Positions 14,541 through 22,346 of a DNA stretch of 47,586 nucleotides are shown here, one piece after another. Both the position numbers and the translations under genes were made by a program. Position 1 is the stretch's first letter, and each line of letters opens with the position of its first letter. Source of the DNA: CAYLZN01 sp964387935 (GTDB lineage Bacteria; Acidobacteriota; Vicinamibacteria; Vicinamibacterales; JAFNAJ01); NCBI GenBank assembly GCA_964387935.1, contig CAYLZN010000007.1:1-47586 (forward strand). Direction: 5' to 3'. A model generated the notes under the pieces. It was given only the letters and a program-made list of their open reading frames with translations, had not been told where the DNA came from and did no database searches.

Positions 14541-17500
14541 CACCCCACCAGGCCCAGTTGCTGGCTCGCCAGGTAGTAGTAGATCCCCTGGCGGCGCATG
14601 AGATCGTCGTGCGTGCCCTGTTCCACGAGCCGGCCACGCTCCAGGACGAGAATCAGCCCGGCATGCCGCACGGTGCTGAGCCGGTGGGCGATGATGAACG
14701 TCGTGCGGCCGCGCAGGTGGGTGTCGATGTTCTGCTGCACGGCGTGTTCGGCTTCGGCGTCGAGCGCGCTGGTGGCTTCGTCGAGAATCAGCACGGCGGG
14801 GCGCCGGTAGACGGCACGCGCGATGGCGATGCGCTGCTTCTGCCCGCCCGACAGCGCGAGCCCCGTTTCGCCGATCCGGGTGTCGTAGCCGAAGGGCAGC
14901 CGCTCGATGAACTCGGCAGCGCTGGCCACGTGCGCGGCCCACCGCACGCGGTCGGGATCGGGCTCGTCGTGCCCGAACGCGATGTTCCTGGCGATCGTGT
15001 CGTCGAACATGTAGGTGTCCTGCAGCACGTAGCCGATGTGGCGCCGCAGGTGCCGGTAGTTGAGCGTCCTGAGATCGAGGCCGTCGAACAGGATGGTGCC
15101 GTCGGTGGGCTCGACGAGTCCGGCCAGGCATCGCGCCAGGGTGGACTTGCCCGAACCGCTGCGCCCGACGATCGCCACGGTCTGGCCGGCGGCGATGTCT
15201 GCCGAGATGTGCTCCAGAATCGGCGCAGCCTCGGAACCGCCGTAGCGGAAGCTCACGTGGCGGAACGTGACCCGCCCGGCCATCGATGCGAGGGGCCGCA
15301 GCCGCGCCCGGTCGTGACCCTGTTCCGGTTCGTGCTGCATGACATCGTCGAGGCGGTCGATCAGCACCCGGGCGTGCTGCAGGTTGTCCCAGATGGACAG
15401 CAGCTGCCGGAGGGGTGCGGTCGAGAGCGCGACGAGGGTGTTGAACGCGACGAGGCCGCCGATGGTCAACTGGCCCTGCAGCACCTGGTGCGCGCCGACC
15501 CAGAGAAACAGGCCGAGCCCGAGGAAGATCACCGTGTCGATCGCGCCCTCGTAGATCATCATCGTCAGGTCCGCGCGGAACAGCTTCTGCGCGAGGCCCT
15601 GGAACTGGTCGAGCATCCGCTCGCGGAACGTCACCTCCCCCCCGAGCGCCTTGACGGTCTCGATCCCCTTGATCGCGTCGATCTGGTAGGAGTAGTAGCG
15701 CCCGTAGGCATCCTCGAGCACCTGGAACACCGGCCGCAGCCAGCGCGAGGCCAGGACCATCAGGAGCGCGTAGAGCGGCGCCGTGGCCAGGAACACGGCC
15801 GTGAGGAGCGGGCTGTAGACGGCCATGAGCATCACGGTGGCCACGAGCTGGGCGACGGCCGTCACCCCGCCCGTGCCCTGCTGCACGAGGAAGCTCCGGA
15901 CGTGGCGGACCCCGTCGAGGCGACGCTGCAGGTCTCCCGTCCGGCGCGCGGCGAAGTACCCCATCGGAAGGGCGAGCAGCCGCTGCGTGATGAAGTCCAG
16001 CGTGCTCGCGTCGATGCGCACGGCGGCGAAACTCAGGAGATACCGCTGGACGACCACCGCGACCGCGATGAAGAGCATCGCGCCGGCCATCGCGCCGATC
16101 AGCACGTTGAGCAGCGGGAGATCGCGGTCGACCAGGACGCGATCGACGACGACCTGTGTGAAGACGGGGAGGATCATCTGGAGCGCGCTCACGAGCACGG
16201 CGAGACCGACCGCCTGCGCGAGCAGGCGCCCGTGCGGGCGGACGTGCGGCCACACCCATGCGAGCGAGCGGCCAGCCTCGGGCGTCCGGTCGAAGGCGGC
16301 GGTGTAGTCGAAGAGCGCGGCGTACCCGCTCCACCGGCGCTCGAATTCATCGCGCGCGAGGCGGCGGTGTCCGATCGCGGGATCCGCCACGCGGACGTGC
16401 CGGCGCCCGACCCGCGTCAGGACGAGCCAGTGGTTGTGATCCCAATGGACGATCGCCGGCAGGGGCATGGAATCGAGATGGCCAGGGGAGGCCTTCACCG
16501 AGCGCGCCGCCAGGCCGAGTTCCTCGGCGGCCGCGCAGAGAGCCCGCAGGCTCGTCCCGTCGAGACCCGTGTGCGACAGCTGGCGCACCCGCGAGAGCGA
16601 GACCCGCCGGCCGAACTGCCGGGCGACCATCGCGAGACACGCGGCGCCGCAGTCCATCTCGTCGATCTGCCGGATGAACGGCACGCGGACGCCGCGGCGG
16701 CGCTTCACGAACAGGCCGCCCTCGGCGAAGGGCGCGTCGGCGGCCTCCTCGATCGGCGGCGCCTCGCGGTCCACCTGCCCGGGCGCGACGGCCGGAGGGG
16801 CCCCGGCATCGGCTGGAAGGATCTCCCGGGTCAGATCCTCGCTCACCGACGCCCGTGTCAGGTACTCGGCCTGCGACACGCGTTCCTCGAGACGCGCTCC
16901 CAGACCGGGAATCGCGGCGGCCAGCGCCTGCACGTGCTCGGCGCTCAGGGTTCGCAGTCGGCACTGGCACAGTGCCTCGGCCGTGAAGCCGCGGGGTGTC
17001 CCCCGCAGTGCCGAAGCATCCCCGAAGAACTCCCCGGCGCCGGCGAGCGTCACGAAGGCCGGACGCCCGGCCGCCGACTCGCGCACGAGCCGCAGGCTGC
17101 CGTCCTCCACCAGGAAGAGCGGGCCGGGCGGATCGCCCTGGCGGAACAGGAGAACCCCGGCATCTGCCGTGACCGTGTCGAGTTCGGCGCCGACCACCGC
17201 CAGGACGCCGTGCGGAGAGAGCTGGTCGAACGGCGGGAAGTCCGGAAAGAACCGGTGCAGCGTCTGGTGCCGGACCTGAGCCTCCAGGTAGGTGCGGAGG
17301 TCGGGATGGCTCTCCACCAGCGCGTCGAACACCCCGCGATCGAGCCGCAGGGCCAGCACGTCACTGCTCGCGCGAACGGTGAAGGGATGCGGAGCCGCCC
17401 GCAGCAGCTCCATGTGACCCAGGCTGTCACCCGGCAGCAGCACGTTCATCGGGACGGTGCTGCCGTCGAGGCCACCCTTGAGCACGCGGGCGCGGCCCGA

Positions 17501-17659
17501 GGCGATGACGACCAGCGCGTCTGCGGGAGAGCCCTCTTCGACAATGGTGCTGCCGAACGGAAAGGACACCGGGGCAAAACTGCGGACCACGAGCGCGCGA
17601 ACGTCCGCCGGCAGGAACGCGAGAATCGGAAGCTCGTCGAGAACGCCCGTGGATCCCAC
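14540..17659 (-). CDS. Peptidase C39 ABC exporter with two N-terminal cNMP-binding-like domains
   Basis: A 1039-residue protein. Residues ~10-135 and ~140-255 are cyclic-nucleotide-binding-like folds (GSTIVEEGSPADALVVIASG; VLLFRQGDPPGPLFLVEDGS); the second keeps a near-canonical phosphate cassette (GEFFGDASALRGTPRG), while the first has His for the cassette Arg. Residues ~325-455 are a C39 peptidase: catalytic Cys in DEMDCGAACLAMVARQFG, His in HWDHNHWLVL and Asp in VADPA, the set that cuts after double-Gly leaders. Six membrane helices follow, then an ATPase with Walker A GRSGSGKST, signature LSGGQKQR, Walker B VLILDEATSALD and switch His in IAHRLST. It starts at GTG 17659 with a GGGGAGGG site upstream; an extended -10 (TGCTATTCT) lies in the 115-base gap before it. 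Confidence 0.93.
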   Translation of the reverse strand: MGSTGVLDELPILAFLPADVRALVVRSFAPVSFPFGSTIVEEGSPADALVVIASGRARVLKGGLDGSTVPMNVLLPGDSLGHMELLRAAPHPFTVRASSDVLALRLDRGVFDALVESHPDLRTYLEAQVRHQTLHRFFPDFPPFDQLSPHGVLAVVGAELDTVTADAGVLLFRQGDPPGPLFLVEDGSLRLVRESAAGRPAFVTLAGAGEFFGDASALRGTPRGFTAEALCQCRLRTLSAEHVQALAAAIPGLGARLEERVSQAEYLTRASVSEDLTREILPADAGAPPAVAPGQVDREAPPIEEAADAPFAEGGLFVKRRRGVRVPFIRQIDEMDCGAACLAMVARQFGRRVSLSRVRQLSHTGLDGTSLRALCAAAEELGLAARSVKASPGHLDSMPLPAIVHWDHNHWLVLTRVGRRHVRVADPAIGHRRLARDEFERRWSGYAALFDYTAAFDRTPEAGRSLAWVWPHVRPHGRLLAQAVGLAVLVSALQMILPVFTQVVVDRVLVDRDLPLLNVLIGAMAGAMLFIAVAVVVQRYLLSFAAVRIDASTLDFITQRLLALPMGYFAARRTGDLQRRLDGVRHVRSFLVQQGTGGVTAVAQLVATVMLMAVYSPLLTAVFLATAPLYALLMVLASRWLRPVFQVLEDAYGRYYSYQIDAIKGIETVKALGGEVTFRERMLDQFQGLAQKLFRADLTMMIYEGAIDTVIFLGLGLFLWVGAHQVLQGQLTIGGLVAFNTLVALSTAPLRQLLSIWDNLQHARVLIDRLDDVMQHEPEQGHDRARLRPLASMAGRVTFRHVSFRYGGSEAAPILEHISADIAAGQTVAIVGRSGSGKSTLARCLAGLVEPTDGTILFDGLDLRTLNYRHLRRHIGYVLQDTYMFDDTIARNIAFGHDEPDPDRVRWAAHVASAAEFIERLPFGYDTRIGETGLALSGGQKQRIAIARAVYRRPAVLILDEATSALDAEAEHAVQQNIDTHLRGRTTFIIAHRLSTVRHAGLILVLERGRLVEQGTHDDLMRRQGIYYYLASQQLGLVG

Positions 17660-17774
17660 AGTCGCGCCCTCCCCGCACGTGACTCACTGTTGAACGAAGC
17701 TCAAGAATAGCACGCCGGCGGGTCGGCGGCGCAGAGACGGACGGTCGCACGCTCGAAACGTGTCCAGTCGGCGG

Positions 17775-19385
17775 TCACCGGTACCGCAGGCCCAGGACGG
17801 CCTGATCGTCCTCCTGCGGTGCGCCGGCGGTGAACCGCGCCACGTCGTCCACGACGCCGTGCACGACCGCCTCCATCGGCTGGCCCAACCGGGTCTGCAG
17901 CGCACGCTCCAGCCCCGATCGATCGAACGTCGCGCCGTCGGCCGCCCGGGCCTCGGTGATGCCGTCGGTGTGGCAGACGAGCATGTCTCCAGCATCGAGG
18001 CGCACGGGCACGTCCACGTAGTCGACGTCGGGCGCGACGCCGAGCGCCACGCGCTTGCAGAGAACCGGCCTCGAGGTCTCCCCCGTGCGGCGCACGATGA
18101 GCGGCGGGATGTGGCCCGCGTCGCAGAGCGACACCACGCCGTGTGCCGGCTCCAGACACCCCAGGAGCGCCGTCACGAACATGTCGCGGTCGTTGTCCCG
18201 GCGCAGTTCCTGGTTGATGCGACCGGCGAGCTGGGCGGTCGATGCCGCGTCCGGCACGAGGGCGCGGAACAGCGTCTTGGCGACGGCCATGTACAGCGCG
18301 GCCGCGACGCCCTTTCCCGATACGTCGGCGACGATCAGCCAGAGCCGGCCGTTGTGGAGCACGACGTCGTAGAGGTCGCCGCCCACCGAGCGCGCGGGCT
18401 TCAGAACGGCGGCCACCTCGAGGCCGGCATGCGTCGGCATCACCCGCGGCAGCATCGCCATCTGGATGGCATGCGCCAGCGCGAGCTCGTGCTCCAGCAC
18501 GCGCCGCGCGGCCGCCTCCTCGGCCAGCCCGACGTTCCGCACGCGGAGCGCGGCCGCCGACGCCAGCGACTCGAGGACCTCGAGGTCCTGCTCGTTGAAC
18601 TGCCGCACCCGAGCCCGCGACGACAGCGCGATCAGGCCCAGCGTGCCGTCCGAGTCCACCAGGGGCACCGCAACCACGCTGCGGACCCCGGATGAGGCGA
18701 CGCTCTCGGACCCCGCCAGCCGCTCGTCGCGGGTGGCATCGAGGACCAGGGTGGCGCGACACTTGCCAGCCACTTCCTCGACGATGCGGCGCGAGATGAC
18801 GATGTCCCCGGACTGGCCCGGGAGCTGCCGGGTCGCGGCACGCGTCAGCTCCCCGCGGGCATCGCGGAGCAGGATGACACCCTGCTCGGGGCAGAGCACG
18901 GCGAAGCACCGTTCGAGAATCAGCGCCAGGAGGTCGGGGAGTGCAATCGGCGCGGCCAGCGCGCGGTGCACGTCGTTCAGCAGGGAAAGGCGTGCCGCCT
19001 GCCGGCTGCCGGGCGCCTCGGTCTCGTCCGGTCGCCCGGGCGTGGCCGGCGGATCGGCGTGTTGGGTCGCGGATCCGGCGGTGGGCGCCGGCGGGTCGAG
19101 GACGTGGATGCGCGTCCGCCCCATGCGCAGGACGTCCCCGGGCTGGAGCGGGGCCGGTCCCTCGAGCTCGCGGTCGTTCAGGAACGTGCGGTTGCGCGCG
19201 CCCACATCCTCGATCCACCACCCGTCGGGGCGACACGAGAGTCGCGCGTGCTGCCGCGACACGAGGACATCGTCGAGAACCAGGTCTGCGGTCGCCAGGC
19301 GGCCGACGACGACGCGCTCGACCGTGAGGAGCTGCTCGACCGGCTCACCCTCCGGCGGTTCCACCCGCAGGCGGAGGGCCGTCAT
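17775..19385 (-). CDS. FHA-GAF-SpoIIE serine phosphatase
   Basis: A 536-residue regulator. Residues ~1-95 form an FHA domain (VVVGRLATADLVLDDVLVSR, QHARLS, then GARNRTFLND), which binds phosphothreonine. Residues ~125-285 form a GAF domain (LSLLNDVHRALAAPIALPDL, VRSVVAVPLVDSDGTLGLIA). Residues ~300-535 are a PP2C/SpoIIE phosphatase with GGDLYDVV, VADVSGKGVAAALYMA, DAGHIPPL, CHTDGITEAR and EDDQAVLGL, so all metal-binding Asp positions are present. The ATG at 19385 overlaps the STAS stop (ATGA). A STAS/SpoIIE pair is the core of a partner-switching module; the matching anti-sigma kinase is not in the window. It sits between the maturase and exporter genes. Confidence 0.92.
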   Translation of the reverse strand: MTALRLRVEPPEGEPVEQLLTVERVVVGRLATADLVLDDVLVSRQHARLSCRPDGWWIEDVGARNRTFLNDRELEGPAPLQPGDVLRMGRTRIHVLDPPAPTAGSATQHADPPATPGRPDETEAPGSRQAARLSLLNDVHRALAAPIALPDLLALILERCFAVLCPEQGVILLRDARGELTRAATRQLPGQSGDIVISRRIVEEVAGKCRATLVLDATRDERLAGSESVASSGVRSVVAVPLVDSDGTLGLIALSSRARVRQFNEQDLEVLESLASAAALRVRNVGLAEEAAARRVLEHELALAHAIQMAMLPRVMPTHAGLEVAAVLKPARSVGGDLYDVVLHNGRLWLIVADVSGKGVAAALYMAVAKTLFRALVPDAASTAQLAGRINQELRRDNDRDMFVTALLGCLEPAHGVVSLCDAGHIPPLIVRRTGETSRPVLCKRVALGVAPDVDYVDVPVRLDAGDMLVCHTDGITEARAADGATFDRSGLERALQTRLGQPMEAVVHGVVDDVARFTAGAPQEDDQAVLGLRYR

Positions 19386-19723
19386 GGACTGGTCACACGC
19401 GCCCGCGCGGTCTCGCGTCCGGACTCGATGTCGAAGAGCGGAAGGAAGCCCGCGAGCTCGAACACCTCGTGCACGGCGACGTTCAGGCCGCACAGGGCGA
19501 GTCGGCCCTGTCCCTCGCGCAGGCGGCGGGCCAGCGTGAGCATCACGCGCAGCCCGGCGCTGGTGATGAACGCGACGCCGCTGAAATCGACGAGGACCCG
19601 TCGTTCGCCCGCGTCGAGCTGCCGGTGCACGTACGATTCGAACGCGGGGGACGTCGCGCTGTCGATGCGACCGACGGGTGCGACGACCAGGACGTCCCCA
19701 TCTCGACTCTCGGAAATCTCCAT
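19382..19723 (-). CDS. STAS domain anti-sigma-factor antagonist
   Basis: A 113-residue SpoIIAA/RsbV-like protein. The phosphorylatable Ser lies in the conserved VLVDFSGVAFITSAGLRVML, and LALCGLNVAVHEVFELAGF is the family C-terminal helix. ATG 19723 begins MEISESRDGDVLVVAPVGRI, the proper family start, 4 bases after the radical SAM gene stop; an upstream frame to 19801 is overlap with that gene. Its likely phosphatase is the SpoIIE protein encoded next, with which it overlaps by 4 bases. Confidence 0.9.
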   Translation of the reverse strand: MEISESRDGDVLVVAPVGRIDSATSPAFESYVHRQLDAGERRVLVDFSGVAFITSAGLRVMLTLARRLREGQGRLALCGLNVAVHEVFELAGFLPLFDIESGRETARARVTSP

Positions 19724-19727
19724 CGTC

Positions 19728-21167
19728 TCACACGGCAGGCGCGGCACGCGCAGGACCGGGAGCACGTGCCAGCCGGCGGAAGCGCTCTTTATACCCCCCA
19801 CGCCACAGCCGGCACGCGATCGGGTCCCTGGCCATCAGGTTCCCGGTTTCGTCGACCGCAGAGGCCCGGCAGCCGCTGCCGCATGATCCGAAGAAGCGGC
19901 ACCGGCGGCAGTCCTCGTTGCACGCGAGCAGCTCGTGCTTCCTCATGTTCGCCAGATCACGGAGGAGCGATGCGGTCCAGGCCTTCGAAAGGTCCTCCAC
20001 CAGGATGTTCGGCATGCGGCTCTGCATCGGGCTGTCAACGTACCGGGGACACGGCAGCAGTGTCCCATCCGGCAGGAGGTTAGGGCTCTCCCGACAGGAA
20101 CCGCAATCATAGCTCTCGGGTGTGCACCGGACCTCAGGCTCGGGCTCGGCGGGGGGGGCGTCCCTGCCGGGGAGTCGCACGAACTGCCCGAGGGCGATCT
20201 CGAAGGGCCGGCCATCCTCGAGCCACCACGCCACGAGCGGCGCAAACGCGTCGGCCTGTTCGTCCAGGGTGAGGCCCGAGGCGGTGCCCCGCCAGTTGCC
20301 CGCTTCGATGGGCGCGCCAAGGCGCCAGGCCTGGATGTCCAGGCTTCGCAACAGGTCGTAGGTCCGCCGCAGACCAGCCACGGCGGCGCGATCGACGCTC
20401 CCCGCCACGATCACCGCACACCCGTGCTGTCGCACCCTGCGGATGGCCTGGATGACCCGATCTTCCAGGCCGCGCCTGCCGCGCATGTCGTCGTGGCTGC
20501 CGCAGCCGTCGAAGCTGATCTGGAAACCCGGTGAGAAGCCGAGTTCCCTGATGCGTTCCAGGATCGTCGGGGTGATGAGCAGTCCGTTCGTGTAGATCTC
20601 GCTGATGCCGATCCTGCGCTCTGCGAGCAGCCCCATGATCTCGAGCAGATCCCGTCGCAGGAACGGCTCGCCGCCGGTCAGCGACACGCGCAGGACGTTG
20701 GCGGCTTCGAACTGATCGACGAGGCGGATCACGTCCTCGAACGCGAGCTCGCCATAGCGACCCGAGGGCGACTGCATGTAGCAGTGACGGCAGTTGAGGT
20801 TGCCCCGGCCGGTCACGCACCAGTGGATCGTGGTGAGGTGGGGATTCGGGGCCGCACGGTACCGCTGCCACGGGGCAATCGCGTCGCCGTCCTGGCACAC
20901 CTCGGCAATCCCTTCGGCGATCAGGACGTCCAGCGCCGCGCGGTGCTCGGGAAGGAAGGCCAGCGAGCCGAGATCGGTCCGGCCGTCGCAGGCCTCGGCC
21001 ACGTAGAACCCTTTCGCCGTCAGCTCGAACTCCTCGGCGGTGGTCCAGTTCACCGCGACCCGCGACACGTCCGTCCAGCCGCGCAGGCACCAGTGCGGCG
21101 TCAGTCTCGCAAACGTGGCTGATGCCGGCGGCAGGACGACGTTGCGGAACGCGGGTGCGGGCGACAC
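19728..21167 (-). CDS. Radical SAM/SPASM peptide maturase with altered CxxxCxxC motif
   Basis: A 479-residue protein. Residues ~1-95 resemble a PqqD-like precursor recognition domain (NWTTAEEFELTAKGFYVAEA, HRAALDVLIAEGIAEVC). The radical SAM core follows: HWCVTGRGNLNCRHCYMQSP, LTGGEPFLRRDLLEIMGLL and FQISFDG. The cluster motif normally reads GRCNLNCRHCY; here its first Cys is Gly (GGC, about 20797-20799), leaving only CRHC plus a Cys eight positions earlier in HWC. The C-terminal SPASM domain has many Cys (CTPESYDCGSCRES, LLPCPRYVDS, CNEDCRRCRFFGSCGSGC). It lies 22 bases after the Nif11-type precursor, the usual arrangement for RiPP maturases. The Gly may be an error, an inactivating change or an unusual ligand set. 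Confidence 0.88.
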   Translation of the reverse strand: MSPAPAFRNVVLPPASATFARLTPHWCLRGWTDVSRVAVNWTTAEEFELTAKGFYVAEACDGRTDLGSLAFLPEHRAALDVLIAEGIAEVCQDGDAIAPWQRYRAAPNPHLTTIHWCVTGRGNLNCRHCYMQSPSGRYGELAFEDVIRLVDQFEAANVLRVSLTGGEPFLRRDLLEIMGLLAERRIGISEIYTNGLLITPTILERIRELGFSPGFQISFDGCGSHDDMRGRRGLEDRVIQAIRRVRQHGCAVIVAGSVDRAAVAGLRRTYDLLRSLDIQAWRLGAPIEAGNWRGTASGLTLDEQADAFAPLVAWWLEDGRPFEIALGQFVRLPGRDAPPAEPEPEVRCTPESYDCGSCRESPNLLPDGTLLPCPRYVDSPMQSRMPNILVEDLSKAWTASLLRDLANMRKHELLACNEDCRRCRFFGSCGSGCRASAVDETGNLMARDPIACRLWRGGYKERFRRLARAPGPARAAPAV

Positions 21168-21189
21168 GGGCGCGAAGGCCGGCGGGTGC

Positions 21190-21489
21190 CTACGGACGGA
21201 ACCCGGGCATGCTGCCCTGGGCGTAGTAGCAGCAGTCCCTCATGGACCTGATGCGCCCACCCACCACGGCGGCCCCCGCCGCCGACAGGTCAGGCAGCCG
21301 CTTCACGTGCGCGCTGCGCACGCGAGACAGCTCCGAGGCCGTGAACGTGTGTCCCGCCTCTGCGGCAATCCCCAGCAGCCGTGCGGTGGCGTGCCGCTCG
21401 TCCTCCTCTGCTGCAGCCTTCAGCTTCGCCTGCAGCTTCTTGTCGGTCTCGACCTTCTCGTAGAAGGCCTTCACGTCCTTGAGCGCCAT
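21190..21489 (-). CDS. Nif11-like leader RiPP precursor peptide
   Basis: A 99-residue precursor. Residues 1-65 are a Nif11-like leader (ALKDVKAFYEKVETDKKLQA, then RLLGIAAEAGHTFTASELSR). GAAVVGG at residues 72-78 is the double-Gly cleavage site. The core is residues 79-99, starting RIRSMRDCCYYAQ and ending SMPGFRP, with adjacent Cys85-Cys86 followed by Tyr-Tyr and three Arg. The start at 21489 has AGGAGG 5 bases upstream. It is first in the operon behind a -24/-12 promoter, followed directly by the radical SAM maturase. The inferred path is modification of the core, cleavage after GG by the C39 exporter and release. The nature of the modification cannot be predicted. Confidence 0.88.
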   Translation of the reverse strand: MALKDVKAFYEKVETDKKLQAKLKAAAEEDERHATARLLGIAAEAGHTFTASELSRVRSAHVKRLPDLSAAGAAVVGGRIRSMRDCCYYAQGSMPGFRP

Positions 21490-21556
21490 GGGTCCTCCTG
21501 TGGTGAGACGGTGTGCCCTTCGCTCGCGGGCTCTCGCGAGGCACCGAGGATCCCAT

Positions 21557-21572
21557 AGCAACGGGCGTTCCA
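21557..21572 (-). promoter_or_regulatory. Sigma-54 (-24/-12) promoter for the Nif11/radical SAM operon
   Basis: On the minus strand TGGAACG-CCCG-TTGCT differs from the consensus TGGCACG-N4-TTGCW at one base and has GG and GC 10 bases apart. The start would be near 21546, about 57 bases before ATG 21489. Confidence 0.75.
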
Positions 21573-21587
21573 GGGACGCGCGGGGGG

Positions 21588-21623
21588 AACCGGCCGGTTT
21601 GTGCGCAGGCAGGCACGCCTGCC
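21588..21623. repeat. Two adjacent palindromes upstream of the Nif11 promoter
   Basis: AACCGGCCGGTT at 21588-21599 is a perfect 12-bp palindrome. GGCAGGC-AC-GCCTGCC at 21608-21623 is a perfect inverted repeat with 7-bp arms. They lie between the -24 box and the shared UAS-like element, so they could bind a second regulator or IHF-like bending factor, or be GC-rich chance. Confidence 0.45.
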
Positions 21624-21654
21624 GCGGGCGGGCGGCTCCGTTTCGCGCGGCGCA

Positions 21655-21678
21655 AATCAGGACCATGGCTCTGTTTCG
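21655..21678. promoter_or_regulatory. Putative activator binding site (UAS), second copy
   Basis: The element shares 20 of 24 bases with 12011-12034, core AGGACCATGGCTCTGTT against AGGGCCATGGCCCCGTT. It lies about 108 bp from the -12 box of the Nif11 promoter, in the same orientation and at the same distance (107 bp) as the first copy to its minus-strand promoter. Confidence 0.65.
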
Positions 21679-21713
21679 AAGCCAGGTGGTCGCGCACACG
21701 TGGGGCGGTTGCG

Positions 21714-22346
21714 TCACGGAAGCACGATGAGTCCGCGTCTGAGGGCCCGGGTCACCGCTTCAGTCCGGTCGACCGCGCCCAGCTTCTCGAGCACGTGATT
21801 GACGTGGACCTTCACCGTGCTCAGCGAGAGCCCCAGGCGCTCCGCGATCTCGTGATTGCGCAGCCCCTCCGCCATCAGCTTCAGGACCTCGCTTTCACGG
21901 CGCGTGAGTTCCGGCGCTCCAGCCGCAGCCTTCAGCTCGTCTTCCACGTCGGCCGCGATGTAGCGCTGGCCGCTGACGACCCGGCGCACCGCCGCGACCA
22001 CCTCACCGCCGGACGCGCCCTTGAACAGGAGGCCGAGCGCTCCCGCGTCGAGGGCGCGTCGCATCTCTGCGTCGCCACCGTACGAGGTGATCGCGACGAT
22101 CCGCGCCCCCTCATCGATGCGCCTGATCGCCCCGATCGTCTCGATCCCGCTCAGAGTGGGCAGCCGGATGTCGACGATGACGATGTCGGGGCGCAGGCGC
22201 TGGTAGTCGTCGATGCCCGTGCGGCCGTCCGCGGCTTCGCCGACCACCAGGCATTCGCCGCTCAGTTCGAGAATCGTGCGAAGCCCCTCCCGCACCACGG
22301 GGTGGTCGTCGATGACCAGGACGCGGATGGGTCTGGCGGCGCTCAC
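21714..22346 (-). CDS. NarL/LuxR-type response regulator
   Basis: A 210-residue regulator: receiver domain with VLVIDDHPVVREGLRTILEL, phospho-acceptor Asp in DIVIVDIRLPTLSGIE and Lys in GLLFKGASGGE, then a LuxR HTH (LTRRESEVLKLMAEGLRNHE, IAERLGLSLSTVKVHVNHVL). The start is GTG 22346, which overlaps the stop of the sensor kinase by 4 bases, so the pair is co-translated. Likely targets include the divergent organophosphate operon, by neighbourhood only. Confidence 0.92.
   Translation of the reverse strand: MSAARPIRVLVIDDHPVVREGLRTILELSGECLVVGEAADGRTGIDDYQRLRPDIVIVDIRLPTLSGIETIGAIRRIDEGARIVAITSYGGDAEMRRALDAGALGLLFKGASGGEVVAAVRRVVSGQRYIAADVEDELKAAAGAPELTRRESEVLKLMAEGLRNHEIAERLGLSLSTVKVHVNHVLEKLGAVDRTEAVTRALRRGLIVLP

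Noticed and set aside
13332..16334. A 1000-residue minus-strand frame as one gene
   Set aside because: Only its last 402 codons (from 14540) are HlyD sequence; the rest is Arg/Pro-rich shadow of the ABC exporter in another frame.
21588..21623. The two palindromes as a transcription terminator for the response regulator
   Set aside because: They lie upstream of the operon start, lack a T run, and sit between the -24 box and the putative activator site.
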